From: Symsagittifera roscoffensis
Taxonomy: Eukaryota > Xenacoelomorpha > Acoela > Convolutidae
Direction: 5' to 3'
Assembly (NCBI RefSeq): GCF_963678635.1
Contig: NC_087062.1
Location: forward strand, 6,810,193-6,870,192
DNA: 60,000 nucleotides
Shown here in pieces: positions 21,642 to 34,300 of the stretch. The translations under genes and the position numbers were made by a program. Within the stretch, counting starts at the first letter, position 1. Every line of letters starts with the position of its first letter. Under the pieces are notes generated by a model that was given only the letters and a program-made list of their open reading frames with translations, was not told where the DNA came from and did not search any database.

Positions 21642-24600
21642 TAGTTAGCTTAACCCACCTGATACGCTCCACCATGATGGAAGTGAGAACAGCTGCGGAA
21701 GAAGACTGCATAGTCATAATGATGAAAATGATGATGATGAAAATGATCAGTCGCCTCCTTCTCGACCTAAAGGGAAAAATGAAAACCCCATGAATCTGCG
21801 AAACCTGTTCAAGTATCTGCAACCCATGGCAGTAAAAACGGAAAATTAAAAGTTTCTTAAACACGGTCATTTAAGCCTTTGCCTGTAACAAGTCATCACC
21901 GGCAGAAAAATGTGATTTTTTTTCTTAAAATAAGTACAAGCAGAACATGTATTCAAGTGCATACGACTGTACGAAAGCGTTCCTATGAATCTCGTGGACG
22001 ATATCTCGTGTGGCCAACCCAACCATCGAGGAAAAATGAGGGAGAACGTTGATGAAATGAAAGGCGACGAAAATTTTCACAAAATCACTGGCAAAAATGG
22101 TCGCTAATTTCGAATTAATCGTGTAGTGACACTCTCAATGGAGCCCTGATCTCGCGAAAAAATTTTAAAATAAGGACCAGAAGAGCACCCTGAAAAAACT
22201 TTACTGCCCAAAATATTGGGAAAAACCGAAAAATTGCAAAAATCGCGGGCTTTCAAAAACGATAACTCTTGAAAAATTAACGATAGCTCGAAAAAAGCGT
22301 CCACAGAGGTAGGTTATCGAACCTCCCCTATCGATTACACATGGTTAGACCAAATTTGGGCACCGAAAATTTCAGACTCCAGTTCGAAATCTGAAGGCCA
22401 GGCTATAACCAAAAAATTAAACAAAACACCATTTTGGAAAGCTATAACGAAAACTCAGCAGCCTGGGTATACGCCTTGTTCACCGCAGACATCTCTACGT
22501 AGGGATACAAGAAGATAAATACCTAATTTGCAAACGTTTGTTTATAACATTTCTTGATTTTGTCATGAAAGTTCGGTAAAGTTTATGAAATGAGTCCTCA
22601 ATTATCTTCTCGATGACCGATTGATTTAGTAAAAACCACTGCGCAGTCTTTTAGCTGAACGCGGGAATAGCTCGCCGTTTACGCACGAAGAATCAAATTC
22701 GTCAACATTGCTAAATGGGTATGACAAACATAGAAAAAACTTGGAGTTCGAAAAATAATAATAACAGCAAAACGTGAAGACTGCACTAAAAAGAATAATC
22801 AGTAACCTTTTCACTGGTATATTCCAATACGACTCCGCAAGGAAATTCTGGTCAATCTTGGGACAGACCACCAGAAGGAATACAGAGCCACGTGAGCTGG
22901 TTGTATCCTCTGAACATGGGTACCTGAAGCACGCACCTTTATCGGCATACTTCCAATACACCTTCAGATCCACACCCATGGTCAGTGCAGCACCCAGGAA
23001 CTACAAAATTGTAAAAAAAAATCAAAGACAAAAGAGAACAATCGGGGAAAATGATCCAAAAAAAACTGCACCCAGTGGTCTCCCACAGACTTCTGTTTAC
23101 ACCTGTGCTCGGCAATCTCAATTGGATAAAAGCCCAACTATCTATGACAGATGCCATGAAAACTTACTCCAGCATTCGATCATCAGCTTGCCTCCTTATC
23201 TCCTTGGAGTCGAGGTCTCTAGGCTTGCCTTCTATACAAAATACAATGTAAAAACCACGAATTTTATGAAAACGAATACGATAATGAAAACTACATTACT
23301 CGACTCCACGCCAGCTATGTTGTAAAACAAGGTCGAGAAGAAGCATTTACCTCCAGTCTCAGCAAACCTCGTACTCGCGGAGACATCAGAAGCCCCGGGA
23401 CAGAAAACTCCTTGAGAAGCTATCACTCTGTTCATTCGGAATCTATGTTCGAATTTTGTGCATAACTCTCTCTTCCGAGCATCTCCGATAGCCCTACAAC
23501 TGAAGTCGTGCTCTCCATTGTCAGCGATATGACAGCCGGGTCAAGAACAAATCCTCCTGAACGAAATCAAACAAATTATATAAACACCAATAAAGTGCCA
23601 GAAAAGCAACAGGTAGACCAGCAAATTTATACATACTCATTAACTGGGGCCCTTATCCCGCCTAAATGTTTGGGTACGAATAGATTCTTCTTTGTAACCT
23701 CAGCAACCAGCCGGTATACATCTCTGATGTGATGCCCCTTGGATGATATATGGCACTCACTGAAGACACGCCAAATATCCTTGTGCGTCGCAACCCTCTT
23801 CCCCGAATTTCGCGCAACCAATTGGCCGTCCACCTGCAGCATCTTCCCGAACTCGTTCAGTATTTAATTTTCGCAGCGTTGTATTTCTTTTCAAGGGCAT
23901 CCGTAGAATTTTTTTGGCCCAAATAGAAAATGGAAGCCTCGATTTCAAATATTTCCACTTTACAGAACAGAAATACGATCTGAAGAACAAATTTGACTTA
24001 CAGATAGGGGATGAATGCGGACGAACAGCTCAAGTTTAAGTAATATAGTACATTTTAGTGTATTTTATCGAAACAATTTATTATGAAGCGATCGAGTTGA
24101 ATGATGGATACTTGGAAACGTCGAGCCGGAGCCTAAAGAAAAAAAGATCTGTTTGAACGCACACCAATATGTTAAAGTTAAGAAGATGAACAAAACTAAA
24201 TTAAACAATTTATTGTAAAAACAAATGCCTTTGCGGCTTTGTACGTGCTTCAACTATAGAAGTTAACGTAACTCAGTTTTAAATTTGCTCAAGTTTCTCC
24301 CGCAGAAAGGACACAATACTGGCCACCAAGCACAGCAGACAACACAGCAGGAGACTGCCCCATCAGATAGCAAAGAAGAATAACACCACCCACGAGAACG
24401 AGTCCTCCTCTAAGGGTGGACACAAAGCAGACCGCTGCGACCACAGAGGCCAAGCAGCAGACTCAACAAAACTGACATTAAGGCAACAAAACACAGAAAT
24501 GTTGCCGAAGCAACGGAGAAACACATAAGTAAAAACTGAAAAAAAAAGCAGTTGGTTATCAACCAACTCAAATCAAGAACATTTTACCTGTTGACACTTA

Positions 24601-25029
24601 ATTTAAAAAAGAGTTCAAAGCTAAAACAGAAATCATTTGGTTGAACAAACAGATGCGAAACTTCATTTAAACACACAGAGCTTGAGCCTAAATCGTTTTA
24701 TTGCTGAACAAACTGAGAGGACAGGAATTGTCGTTATTTACATTTAAAGGTCATTTTTATAACAAACAAAAGTACTGCTCATTTCCTTTTTTGTCATTTA
24801 ACGAATACATCAAATCGATTCGAATTTAAAAAAACGCCACAAGTCATGATTAAAGTCAGCACCCTTTTGTAATCGTATTTCTCAATAACTCCAATGCAAG
24901 CGACTACGAAGGCGCATTAAAAACAGGAATCGTTTTTCATAAAGGCAGTCAAATACTCCTCGCGGAAAAATTCATGAATGCAGAATTTCTTGTCCAAATC
25001 CCGAAATATCGTTTCACCATCCAGAGGAA
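21642..25029 (+). other. Undetermined part of the LTR element between macrodomain and Env-like anchor region
   Basis: Fragmentary frames (the longest is 22774-23325, 183 codons) have no product I recognise. By position this could include the surface part of the Env-like protein and an untranslated spacer. Stops are frequent in all frames. Confidence 0.4.
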
Positions 25030-26469
25030 TATCACTCAATTACTCTCAATCCTGTCAGCTAAATGAAAAGTGAAGTCAACAGACTATAGCCTCAACTTTG
25101 CGAAAAGGTTCAACGCTAGTGTGGAATCGTTTAACGTCGGTTGGATTCTTCAAAAACTGCAGAGTGAAGTTCAACTGGCACAAGACGAAGTATCGAGCAT
25201 CAAAGTTGAAACCTCTCATTTCCTTTTCATTGAAGCTGAAAAGAATCAATCAAGGAGAAGGCGAGGGCGCCGATTGTATTGGCCACTCTCACCGGAATTG
25301 GACTCTTCGAACCAGTTATTTTGAATGGTTCCCCAAGTTGTGGACTACTAGGAATTTTCGGTACTTGCCAAAACAAGAGTAGAGAAAATGATAAAAAATA
25401 TCAAGGAACTACACGAATACACAATCAAGTTAACGGACTATGTTGCTGAATACGAAGAGCAGGTCAACGAAAAGTTCTTCTTGGTTGCTGACAAGCTTTT
25501 TGAAGGCAACATTCTTCAGAACGGTCATACTCGTTACGCCAGAAAAGGCCACAAATTTGGGATATGGCATTTGGCTTATTAAATCAGCTTCTTCATCTTT
25601 TTTTTTGTGGGAGTACAATCTAAATGAGGTTCACACTCCGTCTCGCAAAGAACACTCAGGATGCAACATATGCATCATCTCACTAGATTGCAGGACGCAA
25701 TTTGCTTCCCGGAATATCAAGATTAGACCCGACCTTGTGAATTGCGACAAAATTTCGGCAAGACGAATTAACGTCAAACTGTCAGAATCATTGGAGCATC
25801 TCATGTCGGAAATTCCGAAAAAAAACGAACTACTATATTTCGAATCAAGGAAAGATGCGGGGGACAAATTTTTGGAAGAAGTAAAGGCGAAGCTTATCTA
25901 TAGCCCGATTGTTACAAATACGGAACATCTGGATGAAATTCACGGACAAACTTGAAAGCTATATTCCGATAAAATTTTCATTGACTCTAACTGTAATTGC
26001 TTACGTTGGAAGTACACTGCTTCATTGCTTGTGCATTTACCTCTTCCACCGATTCAAAGCAGTCAGGGACATCACTCCACGATTCTTAAATACAGCCCAT
26101 GGAGATATTCGAACAAAGCCCGTAGTTTCAATGGATATTGATGAACGCGAGAGAGAAGAGAAGACAGCCAGACTTAGGGACGAAGAGTGGCAAAAGAAGT
26201 ACGCCGTCCGGCACGTAATTGACGAAACTGTTAGGGTTCAACGCAGACAAATGGAAGACGGGACATAGAACGTCGAGGCAAGATCAATGGAAAACAGTGG
26301 AAGGAATATTTCAAGATCGAGGTCATTTGGTGAATTATCAGCAACAGAGCAAAAGACAACTTCCGAAAACATTGACGGAGGAATCAAACTGACTCCGAAC
26401 TCAGGAATTCTTGGTATACAGTCACCCTCTTTTCAAATTGGTGCCCAGTACAACGAGAAGACGGCCTAG
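25030..26469 (+). pseudogene. Env-like membrane protein remnant of the LTR element
   Basis: A run of basic residues (RRRRGRR, near 25250), like a protease cleavage site, is followed in a shifted frame by a hydrophobic segment with Cys residues, then by helical sequence (LTDYVAEYEEQVNEKFFLV, near 25430). In the frame starting at 25909 a hydrophobic membrane span of about 20 residues (about 25978-26045) is followed by a highly charged tail of about 70 residues. This layout (cleavage site, fusion-type segment, helices, anchor, tail) fits the Env proteins of errantivirus-like elements. At least two frame changes and stops break it. Confidence 0.6.
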
Positions 26470-27109
26470 CCGTAAAGGGAAAGACTGAAATGCGAACATG
26501 TCGCCATTTCATCCCCATTAATTGAAACCTGGTTAAATCATTTTGTTGATCAAACCATTTAACATTGACTTTAATGACTATCATGGTGGCTCATCTTTAC
26601 CCAAAATCAATAAGTGCTAGCAGCGCTATCCCCTTTCGCAGAAATCAAGGTCTAATTAAATTAATCTAATGAATCGATGACTCTTCAGAAGACTGCTCGG
26701 CATTCCTGAAAATAACATTAAATCTCTGTGATGCTAACATTAATCCAATACACATTTTGTGTATGTAATTTTGATACCATTATTCAATAACGGAATCAAT
26801 GCATTTGCCTCAAAGTTTATTTAATTTTAACCCTAAATTAGTGTATATTTGGTGCATAACAATTTGATATAACCTTGTGTTAATTTCAGTTTGAAAAATC
26901 TATCTGGTGAATGATATTTTTAATTTCATAGAAGCGAATTTTATAGAATTATTTTATAGCTCACTCGACTGTAAAAAGTTGCATCTAAACGTAGTAGACT
27001 AAAGTTTCACCTAAATATACATTAAACCTAGCTTATAAAATTAAAGTTCTTACCTCAGTGCTTTTTTCAATCAACCCGGAAAACTTATATAAAGAGGCGT
27101 AATGTGACT

Positions 27110-27582
27110 TACCTAAAATGGTGTCATTATTAGGCATGATATTTTCAATGATCATTTCTTGCTTTTTTTAGTTGCTTAATTTCAGTTATCAAAGTTATGA
27201 GATTGAATGAATTATTGTTTACCTAATGTAAATAATTTGAACAAATGAGACGGAAAGAGATTATTAGAGAGATACAAAACAGTCGGGACTGAAAAAAATA
27301 AAGCTCTATACTGACCTAAATTTATACTCTGAGTCAAGCTGAGGAAAGGTTGAAGACACTGTCAGGCCCTCGCATTCATTCATGAAGATACTGCTAGATC
27401 AAAGTGCAATTAAACACATGAATCATCTGTAAAAGGAAAGAGGCAAAGTGAGAATGTTACATGATGACAGTTTCCGGTCGACAATGACAGTTCTCACCCA
27501 CTCCAGCAAGACGACGACATTCTGACGACGAGCTGAAACATAGATCAAGCGCAGCAACTGTGTCTACTCAGAGTTTCTACTT
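27110..27582 (+). repeat. Right LTR
   Basis: Direct repeat of 13815-14260, with an extra segment of about 40 bp after attgtttac that the left copy lacks. It is followed at once by satellite sequence (gtttcaattgg, caaggtggcgcattttttgatc). Confidence 0.85.
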
Positions 27583-29850
27583 GTTTCAATTGGATATCAG
27601 ATTTGGTTTCAAGAATGCAAGGTGGCGCATTTTTTGATCTTGCAAGTTTTTATTGAGGAGTCTTACGTCCGTTTGAAGATAACTTGTTTACTTTTTCCAA
27701 TGATTATATAGACAAGGAGAAACGTTTAAACTGAAGGGTTTCCCAAGCTTAAGCAAGATTTTTGATCTTCCAATTTTTTTTGCATGTCGCAGAAATACTG
27801 TTAAAATGTTTTTCGCTTGTTTATGGATAGCTGGATTGCTTCCAAAGATTATTAAGACAAGAAACGTCCGTTTGAACCAATAGTGAGTGTAAAATTTCCC
27901 AAAACGGCGGAATTTCTGATCTTGCAAATTTTTTAACGAGTCGCTTGATTACTGTTGAGGCTGTCACTTCCGTTTACGGATGGCTTGTTTGTTTTCATTG
28001 ATGATTAAGACAAAGAAAGTCAATTTAAGCCAATGGTGGTTCTAAGACTTTGCAAAATTTTGAAACTTCTGGACAAATGTTTAAACCGATTGTGGGTCTA
28101 TGATTTAGCAAGGTGGCAGATTTTTTGATCTTGCGAAACTTTTTGCGAACGCAGAAATACTGTTAAAGGCTGTTTCGCCTGATTTTTGATAAACTGTTTG
28201 GTTCCAATTATTGCTAAAACAAAGAAAGCCTGTTCGAATTGATGTTGAGTCCAAGGTTTTTTAACGTGACGGATTTTTGTTGTAGTGATTTTTTTGCAAG
28301 TCACACAGTTACTGTTAAAATTCTTTTAATAAAGTTCTTGTTTATAGATAGTTTGATTGTTTCCAAAATTTGCTAAGACAAGAACAAGTGCATTTGAATT
28401 TTGTTGGGTCTAGTTGGATTTTGTAATTTCGCGAATTTTTGTTGCGAGTCGCTGAGTTGCTATTAATAGCTTATGCGTCCGTTTACGGATAGCTTGTTAA
28501 TTTACAAAGGTTGTTAAATCAAGTATAATTCCATTTAAAATCAATGGTTGTGTAAAAATTAGCGAAACGGCGGAATAATTGTTCGTGCAATTTTTCTGCG
28601 AGTCGCAGAATTACTGTTAAAAAATTTTACGCCCGTTTATGCATAGCTTGATTGTTTTCAAATATTATTAAAAGCAGAAAGCCCGCTTGAACAATAGCGG
28701 GTGTAAATTTTTTCAAGGTGGCTGACTTTTGATCTTTCAAGTTTTTGCGAGGCGCAGAGATACTATCAAACACTGATTCGCCTGGTTAAAGATAACTTGT
28801 TTGAATCCAATTTTTGCTAAGGCAAAAAAATCCGCTTGAGTTGATGTTGAGTCTAGTGTTTTTGCAAGGTTGCGATTTTTTGATCTTGCGACTTTTTTTC
28901 GTCTCGCACTTTTTATGTTAAAAGCTCTTAAGTCTGTTATGAAAAGCTTGTCTGCTTCCACAGATAATTGAGACGTGAAAAATTCCGTTTGAGTTGTTGG
29001 TGGGTCTAGCCTTTTCGCTAGGCGGCGAATTTTTTGATTTGCGAATTTTTCTTGGAGTCGCAGAATTTTTGTAAAGGCTATCACTTCCCTTTATGGTTAG
29101 TTTGGTTGTTTTCAGTGATTATTAGGACAAGAAAAGTTCGTTTAAGCCCATGGTGGGTCTAAAATTTTGCAATGTGGCTTTTTTTATCTGCGAAACTCTC
29201 TACGAGTCGCAGATAAATTGCAATGAGCTGCTACGATTGTCTATGGATAATTTGTTTTTTTCCATTGATTATTGAGGCAAGGAAAACCTCTTTGAATTGA
29301 TAGTTGGTGTAAGATGTTGCAAGGTGGCGATTTTTTTTGACCTTGTATTGTTTTCTGCGATTCGCACAATGTTTTTTTTTCACGGCTGTCGCTTCCGTTC
29401 ATTGATGACTTGTTTGTTTCGTATTTCTATTAACACAAGGAAAGACCGTTCAAACCAATGATGAGTCTAAGGTTTTGCTAAGTGGTACTTTTTTCAATCT
29501 TGCGAAATTTTTTGCGGGTTTCAGACATTTTATTTAAAGCTATCACTTCCGGTTATAAGGATTTTTGCAAGGTGGCGGTTTCTTTGATCTTGCAAATGTT
29601 TTTGAGTCGCATAGATACTGTTAAAAATTGCTTCACCTGTTTATGGTTAACTTGTTTGTTTCCACGTATTGCTAAGACAAAAAAAGTTCTTTTAAATTGA
29701 TGTTGACTGAAATGATTTTGCAAGAGGGTGTTGTTTTATCTGGAAATTTCTCTTGCTTTGTTTATTTCCGATAAATGTTAGAACAAAGAAAATTCGTTTA
29801 AAACAAGGTGGGTCTAAGGTTTTGCAAGGTGGTGTGATCTTTGCAAGGTA
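27583..29850 (+). repeat. Degenerate satellite array, about 15 units of roughly 150 bp
   Basis: A recurring block, gatcttgcaaattttt then gcgagtcgcaga, tactgttaaa, gtccgtttatggatagcttg, tttgtttccaatgatt, agacaagaaa and ggtgggtctaaggtttt, appears every 145-160 bp (for example near 27632, 28125, 28727, 28872, 29032, 29185, 29332 and 29490). Copies differ widely. Minus-strand ORFs of 60-115 codons across it are by-products of the repeat. Two related units lie left of the LTR element. Confidence 0.8.
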
Positions 29851-30215
29851 ATCTTTTCAATTACTACCTCGAAATGAAAAACGTGATTTTTTTTTAATCG
29901 AATAGTCCTCATTTAAACAGGGGTAGTGTGTTCTGCAGATACTGAGACTCAGCAACAAGTTTACAATTTCTGCTTGATAATAGGTTAACTAGTATCGCTC
30001 AGCCATGAGCATACAAATCGGGTTTTTAAAATCAATGATTGAACGCAATGTTTCAGTGAGACTTATAGGGCACAGTGGTTAACAAAAGGTGCAAGAAAGA
30101 AAGTTTAAGCAAAAAGAATGAATGTCCTGGACGTTTTGTTTTTAAATCTAATTTTTGGATTAATGTTAGCTTAGATGTTTGTTTAGACTAAGGGCAATTT
30201 TCTAGAAAAGTCATC
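29851..30215. other. Short gene-free spacer
   Basis: Nothing recognisable lies between the satellite and the purine-rich minisatellite. Confidence 0.5.
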
Positions 30216-30234
30216 TCAAAATTTTTGATCACAA

Positions 30235-30600
30235 GTTAGGTCAGCGCAAGGCAACGAGAGGCAGGGCAGAGCAACGCAAGGCGATGCAAGGTATCGCAAT
30301 GAGGGATAGGGCAAAGCAGCGAAGCACAATGCAAGACTCAGCTGCGTAAAAAGGCATGGCAGCGCACGGCAAGACATGTTAGTGCAAGGCAAAAAAAAGG
30401 AATGGCAGAGCAAGGCAAGGTAGGGCGATGCAAGGCAAGACAGGGCAGGGACGTGTAAGGCAAGGCAGGGCAGATCAAGAGAAAGAGGCGCAGGGCAGCT
30501 CAATGCAATAGTAGGCGGCACAAGACAAGTTGGGGTAGGGCAAAGTAGAACAGTGCAAGCCAGAGCAGCGCGAAATAAGGCATGTCAACGCAGGGCATAG
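30235..30600 (+). repeat. Purine-rich minisatellite based on gcaaggcaggg
   Basis: About 35 imperfect copies of a roughly 10-base word (gcaaggcagg, gcagggcaga, gcaaggcgat) fill the interval, giving a strong A/G bias on the plus strand. The minus-strand ORF at 30216-30521 (Leu/Pro/Cys-rich) is just this repeat translated. Confidence 0.85.
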
Positions 30601-31309
30601 CAGCAACAGATTGCTCTGAAGCTTTGAGAGACATACATCGACTACTTTTATAAAACGGGAGGCTGTACTTGCGTGTAGAGATATATAATTGAATTTATCT
30701 TGAAACTAAATATTTTTGTATTTGTCTATGTAAATACTAAATATTTATGTATTTGAAACAAAAATTGGAAAAACAAACAAAAATTAATAAAAAATCAAAA
30801 CCTTTCAGTTTTTTGTTTAAAATTTTTTTAAAAAATTGTTTTTAGTTAAAAAATTTGTGTTTCAATTAGTAAAAATGACCTTCTTTAATGACCTGCGCGC
30901 TTGACTCTTTAGCATCAAATTTAAGTGTCAATTCTGAAAGCTTTTTCAGCCTCAACCTTTTTCATTGTTAATTTTCTTTGAGGGACGAAAGTAATTTGGG
31001 ATATTAATGTGGTTGTACTCTAAGTCTTCCGTTTGAGCTTTTTTTTAAAACTAATTGAAAAAAAAATATCGACGATCTCGTTTCGATTGTGAATAAGCAA
31101 ACCTCTTTCCACGCAAGTTATTGATGAAAAGACTCAGTTATGATTGGAAGCGGGCTCACTTGGTCTTGATTTTTTTGCGAGAAGCATATTTGTGTTTCTG
31201 CATAAGATGTTACTTTGAGAAGTTTTGAAGTATGATCAATATTTTCAACCTTCTGATAAAAGCCGTAGAAATCTGTTAGCTATGTATCAAATTGAAAAAT
31301 TCAGAGACA

Positions 31310-34300
31310 ATGTTTGCAGATAAAACCGTTTCAATTGTTCAAAGACGATTGACGGATTCAATAAACTGCTGGAATGAAAGTGACGGCCTTATCTTGGCTG
31401 ATTTGCTGATGTTTGAAAATATCCACGATAGCAATAGATCAGCAGCTGAAATCGATGTTGCCACGGAAGTTCTTAATTATCTTCAGTCCTTTAAGCACTC
31501 GTCTGGGAACGTCGAAGAGCTGGTTATATTACATTTGAAAAGTCAGCACTACCTGATAATCGGTCAGCTTGAATCGGCTTTCAACGCGTGCGTGATTCGC
31601 TTTGAGTTTTCTCCTCTTAAGTCAATTTCTTACCACTCTGACGATTTGGAATTTTAGGCTAATTAGTTGCGTTCAACTTTTCATCAAGCAGATGCAGTCT
31701 CACAAAGACAATTGGGCATTACCTGTTATGATCAGGCTCGTCACGGACGCAAGAACCTTAGCTTTCAGGTAAAACTTACGGGTAATGCTTAAGTTTGTTT
31801 GTTATTATATGATATATATGTTTGTTTCAACCCCAATTTCATCGAAAGCTATGAAAAAATTCCTCAGGCTCACTCCCCTCAATCTTTTGATTGTACAGCC
31901 ATAATAATAATAATAAAATAAAAGAAGACTTTTAATTGCGAGTTCGGTTAGAAAAAAAGAACGTCCCTACTAATACACTACGCTGATCGCTAGTGTGAAA
32001 AACGCTCTAGTATAAAATACAATCTTATTTCACTGGAAATAAAGTCAATGATGATGCTATGGAATGCGTTGGCGGCAGGCGCTGCAATGGCAAGCTAATT
32101 GCCAAGAACAAATGTTTAGTTCATTATAGTTTGAGTTGTAATAATCCCAGAAGAATTTGACGATACGGGGTTTGACAAGTGTGAGTGGGCCGTGGAGGTT
32201 TATGCGGTCATTTATGATGTTGTATAAGCGAGGAGCCCTGTACCAGAAGTGTTGTCTCTGAACTTCCTGATTGCTGGGAGTTTGAACATCAAACTTGATA
32301 TGTTGCGAGTCGTATGTTGGCTGGTGCAACGCTGGACGTGGTTATACCAGTGAAAAATTGAATCATCTTTGACGAGTTTGAGGAATGCGATAAGATCATA
32401 TATTTGGAGGTTGAGTGACAATGGGAGTATGTTGAGTGATACCATTCTATCTCTAGTGTAAGTCAGAGTCAGAGTAACCCAGAATCCAACGTATGGCTCT
32501 TCGTTGAACTTGTTCAATTGTGCGGAGGTCACCCCGTGACGGCGCCCAGGCCCGAGATCCATAAGTTAATATAGGCACAACCATCGACGAGCATGTATAA
32601 GTCGATCTTGTGCGCGGTAGTGGTTAGTGGAGCAACATTTTGCTTCACTAGGTTCAGGACCCTGTTGGCTTTCGAACATGATGTGTTGATGTGTTCGTTC
32701 CACTTCAGGCAGTCATTGATGATTACTCCAAGATCTTTTTCTGATCTGACTTGCTGTAGGGGCATGCCGTAAAATTGAAGTTTGCTGGGACTGTGTTTAG
32801 AGATTGTCACAATATGGCATTTGTCAACATTGAATTCCATGCAGTTTTCTGAGCACCATTGTTGTAAATGCGATAGGTTGTTTTGCAGCATAGAAGATAT
32901 ACTTGATTTGTGCACGGAGAGAAGTTTTGTGTCATCTGCGAAAATGAACGGCGTCGTTACTAGTTCACTAGGCATGTCCATTACGTAGATGATGAATAGT
33001 AGTGGCCCGAGAATGGACCCCTGTGGGACTCCACTCGATACGTCCAGACTCGGTGATTTGGTGTCTTCCATTTGCACGAACTGGGTCAGCTGTGTTAGGT
33101 AGTTGCGTATTACTCCAAGAAGTTTTCCTCCAATTCCCAGTCGCTGCAGTTTATTGATAAGAATCTTATGATTGATTTTGTCGAAAGCTTTCGCAAAATC
33201 AAGATGCACTGTTTCAATTGTGCTGTCGTTTGGAATGTTCTTTTAGATGTTATCAAGGTAGCATATGAGCTGAAGAACAGGTGACCGTCCTTTAGTGAAT
33301 CCGAACTGGCAGTTGTTTATTAGTTGGGATATATACGAATAGAGGGCATTAAAGATCAGCTTCTCGTTGACTTTTCATGCGATATTAAGAAGAGTAATTG
33401 GTCTGTAGTTTTGAATTTGAAGTTTCGTCTCTTTTTTGAAACTTGGATGTACAGCACCTTCTTTCCATTTTATCGGAAAACATTGCGTTTGTTTTATTTT
33501 GTAGAAAAATTGGCTCAGCGATTTGTCCAGACCCGGCATGTTTTTGAATAAGCATGGTGGGAGCCCATCCGGTCCTCGGGATTTGGTAATATCGAGGGTG
33601 GATGTTACTTTGAACTTTAGTGGCTTTTTTGCTATAATCACGATCTGTAGCTGTGGAATTTTCATAGCATCTGTTTTCTGCTTTTTTGTGGCTACTGTTT
33701 GTGATTTATTAGGCGTCCTCGAATGTTACTAATTCGAGGCTTCTTTTTACTTTTTGTTATTGCACTTTATAGAGCTGCTTTTTTCGTCTTCTCGTTTGTG
33801 TTTGCACGGTTACAATTTCCAAGCGTTATCAAAGCAGAGTACAGACTTTTCCGGGTTAACAACTTGTTTAACAGAATCAGTTGAATAATTTAATAACTTG
33901 ACCAATAATATATCAAATTTCGTAGCTTCGCCAAACTTGGTCGAAAGGTAACAACTCTCATTGTAGTTTAAAATTTTCTCGGAATATTCCTTTCCAATGC
34001 AAAATTACTTAATCTAATGTGTTGCTATTATTTTTGTTTTCTTGCCTCAAATGTTTCCGCTTTGTTTAATGGGCTGAGTGGCATAATTTTGTGTTTCCAG
34101 AGGGTGGAGCTTGTCTATTTTTCGGCCTAGTTACCGCTCAGTAAACGTTTCTGATTACTAATTTAACGCCAAGTAATTGGGTTTCTCGAGGTGTTGTCTC
34201 AAATTGAAAATCATTCGTGACAAAACTTTTGTAGTTGTTTTTTTTCGACTTAGTTGCTTTCGTTCTATTTTCTGTCTGCTAGCTTGCACTGCCATGCTTG

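Larger units (their letters stand above)
13815..27582 (+). mobile_element. Decayed Ty3/gypsy-like LTR retrotransposon with macrodomain and Env-like regions
   Basis: Two direct repeats (about 446 and 473 bp) bound the element. Between them, in order on the plus strand, lie remnants of gag, aspartic protease, reverse transcriptase, RNase H, integrase, a Pro/Ala-rich extension, a macrodomain and a membrane-anchored Env-like protein. All frames carry stops or shifts, so the copy is inactive. The same satellite lies on both sides, so the element inserted into that array. No clear target duplication or primer-binding site was found, and the exact ends are uncertain by a few bases. Confidence 0.85.

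Noticed and set aside
22774-23325. 183-codon ORF inside the LTR element as an independent gene
   Set aside because: It lies between the LTRs, has no recognised domain and biased low-complexity residues, and is flanked by stops; kept only as undetermined element sequence.
27688-29084. Four minus-strand ORFs with similar sequences (ILLKLGKPF, LAKR types)
   Set aside because: They recur because the 150-bp satellite recurs; they are short, unrelated to known proteins and broken between units.
30216-30521. Minus-strand Leu/Pro/Cys-rich ORF
   Set aside because: Low-complexity translation of the gcaaggcaggg minisatellite.
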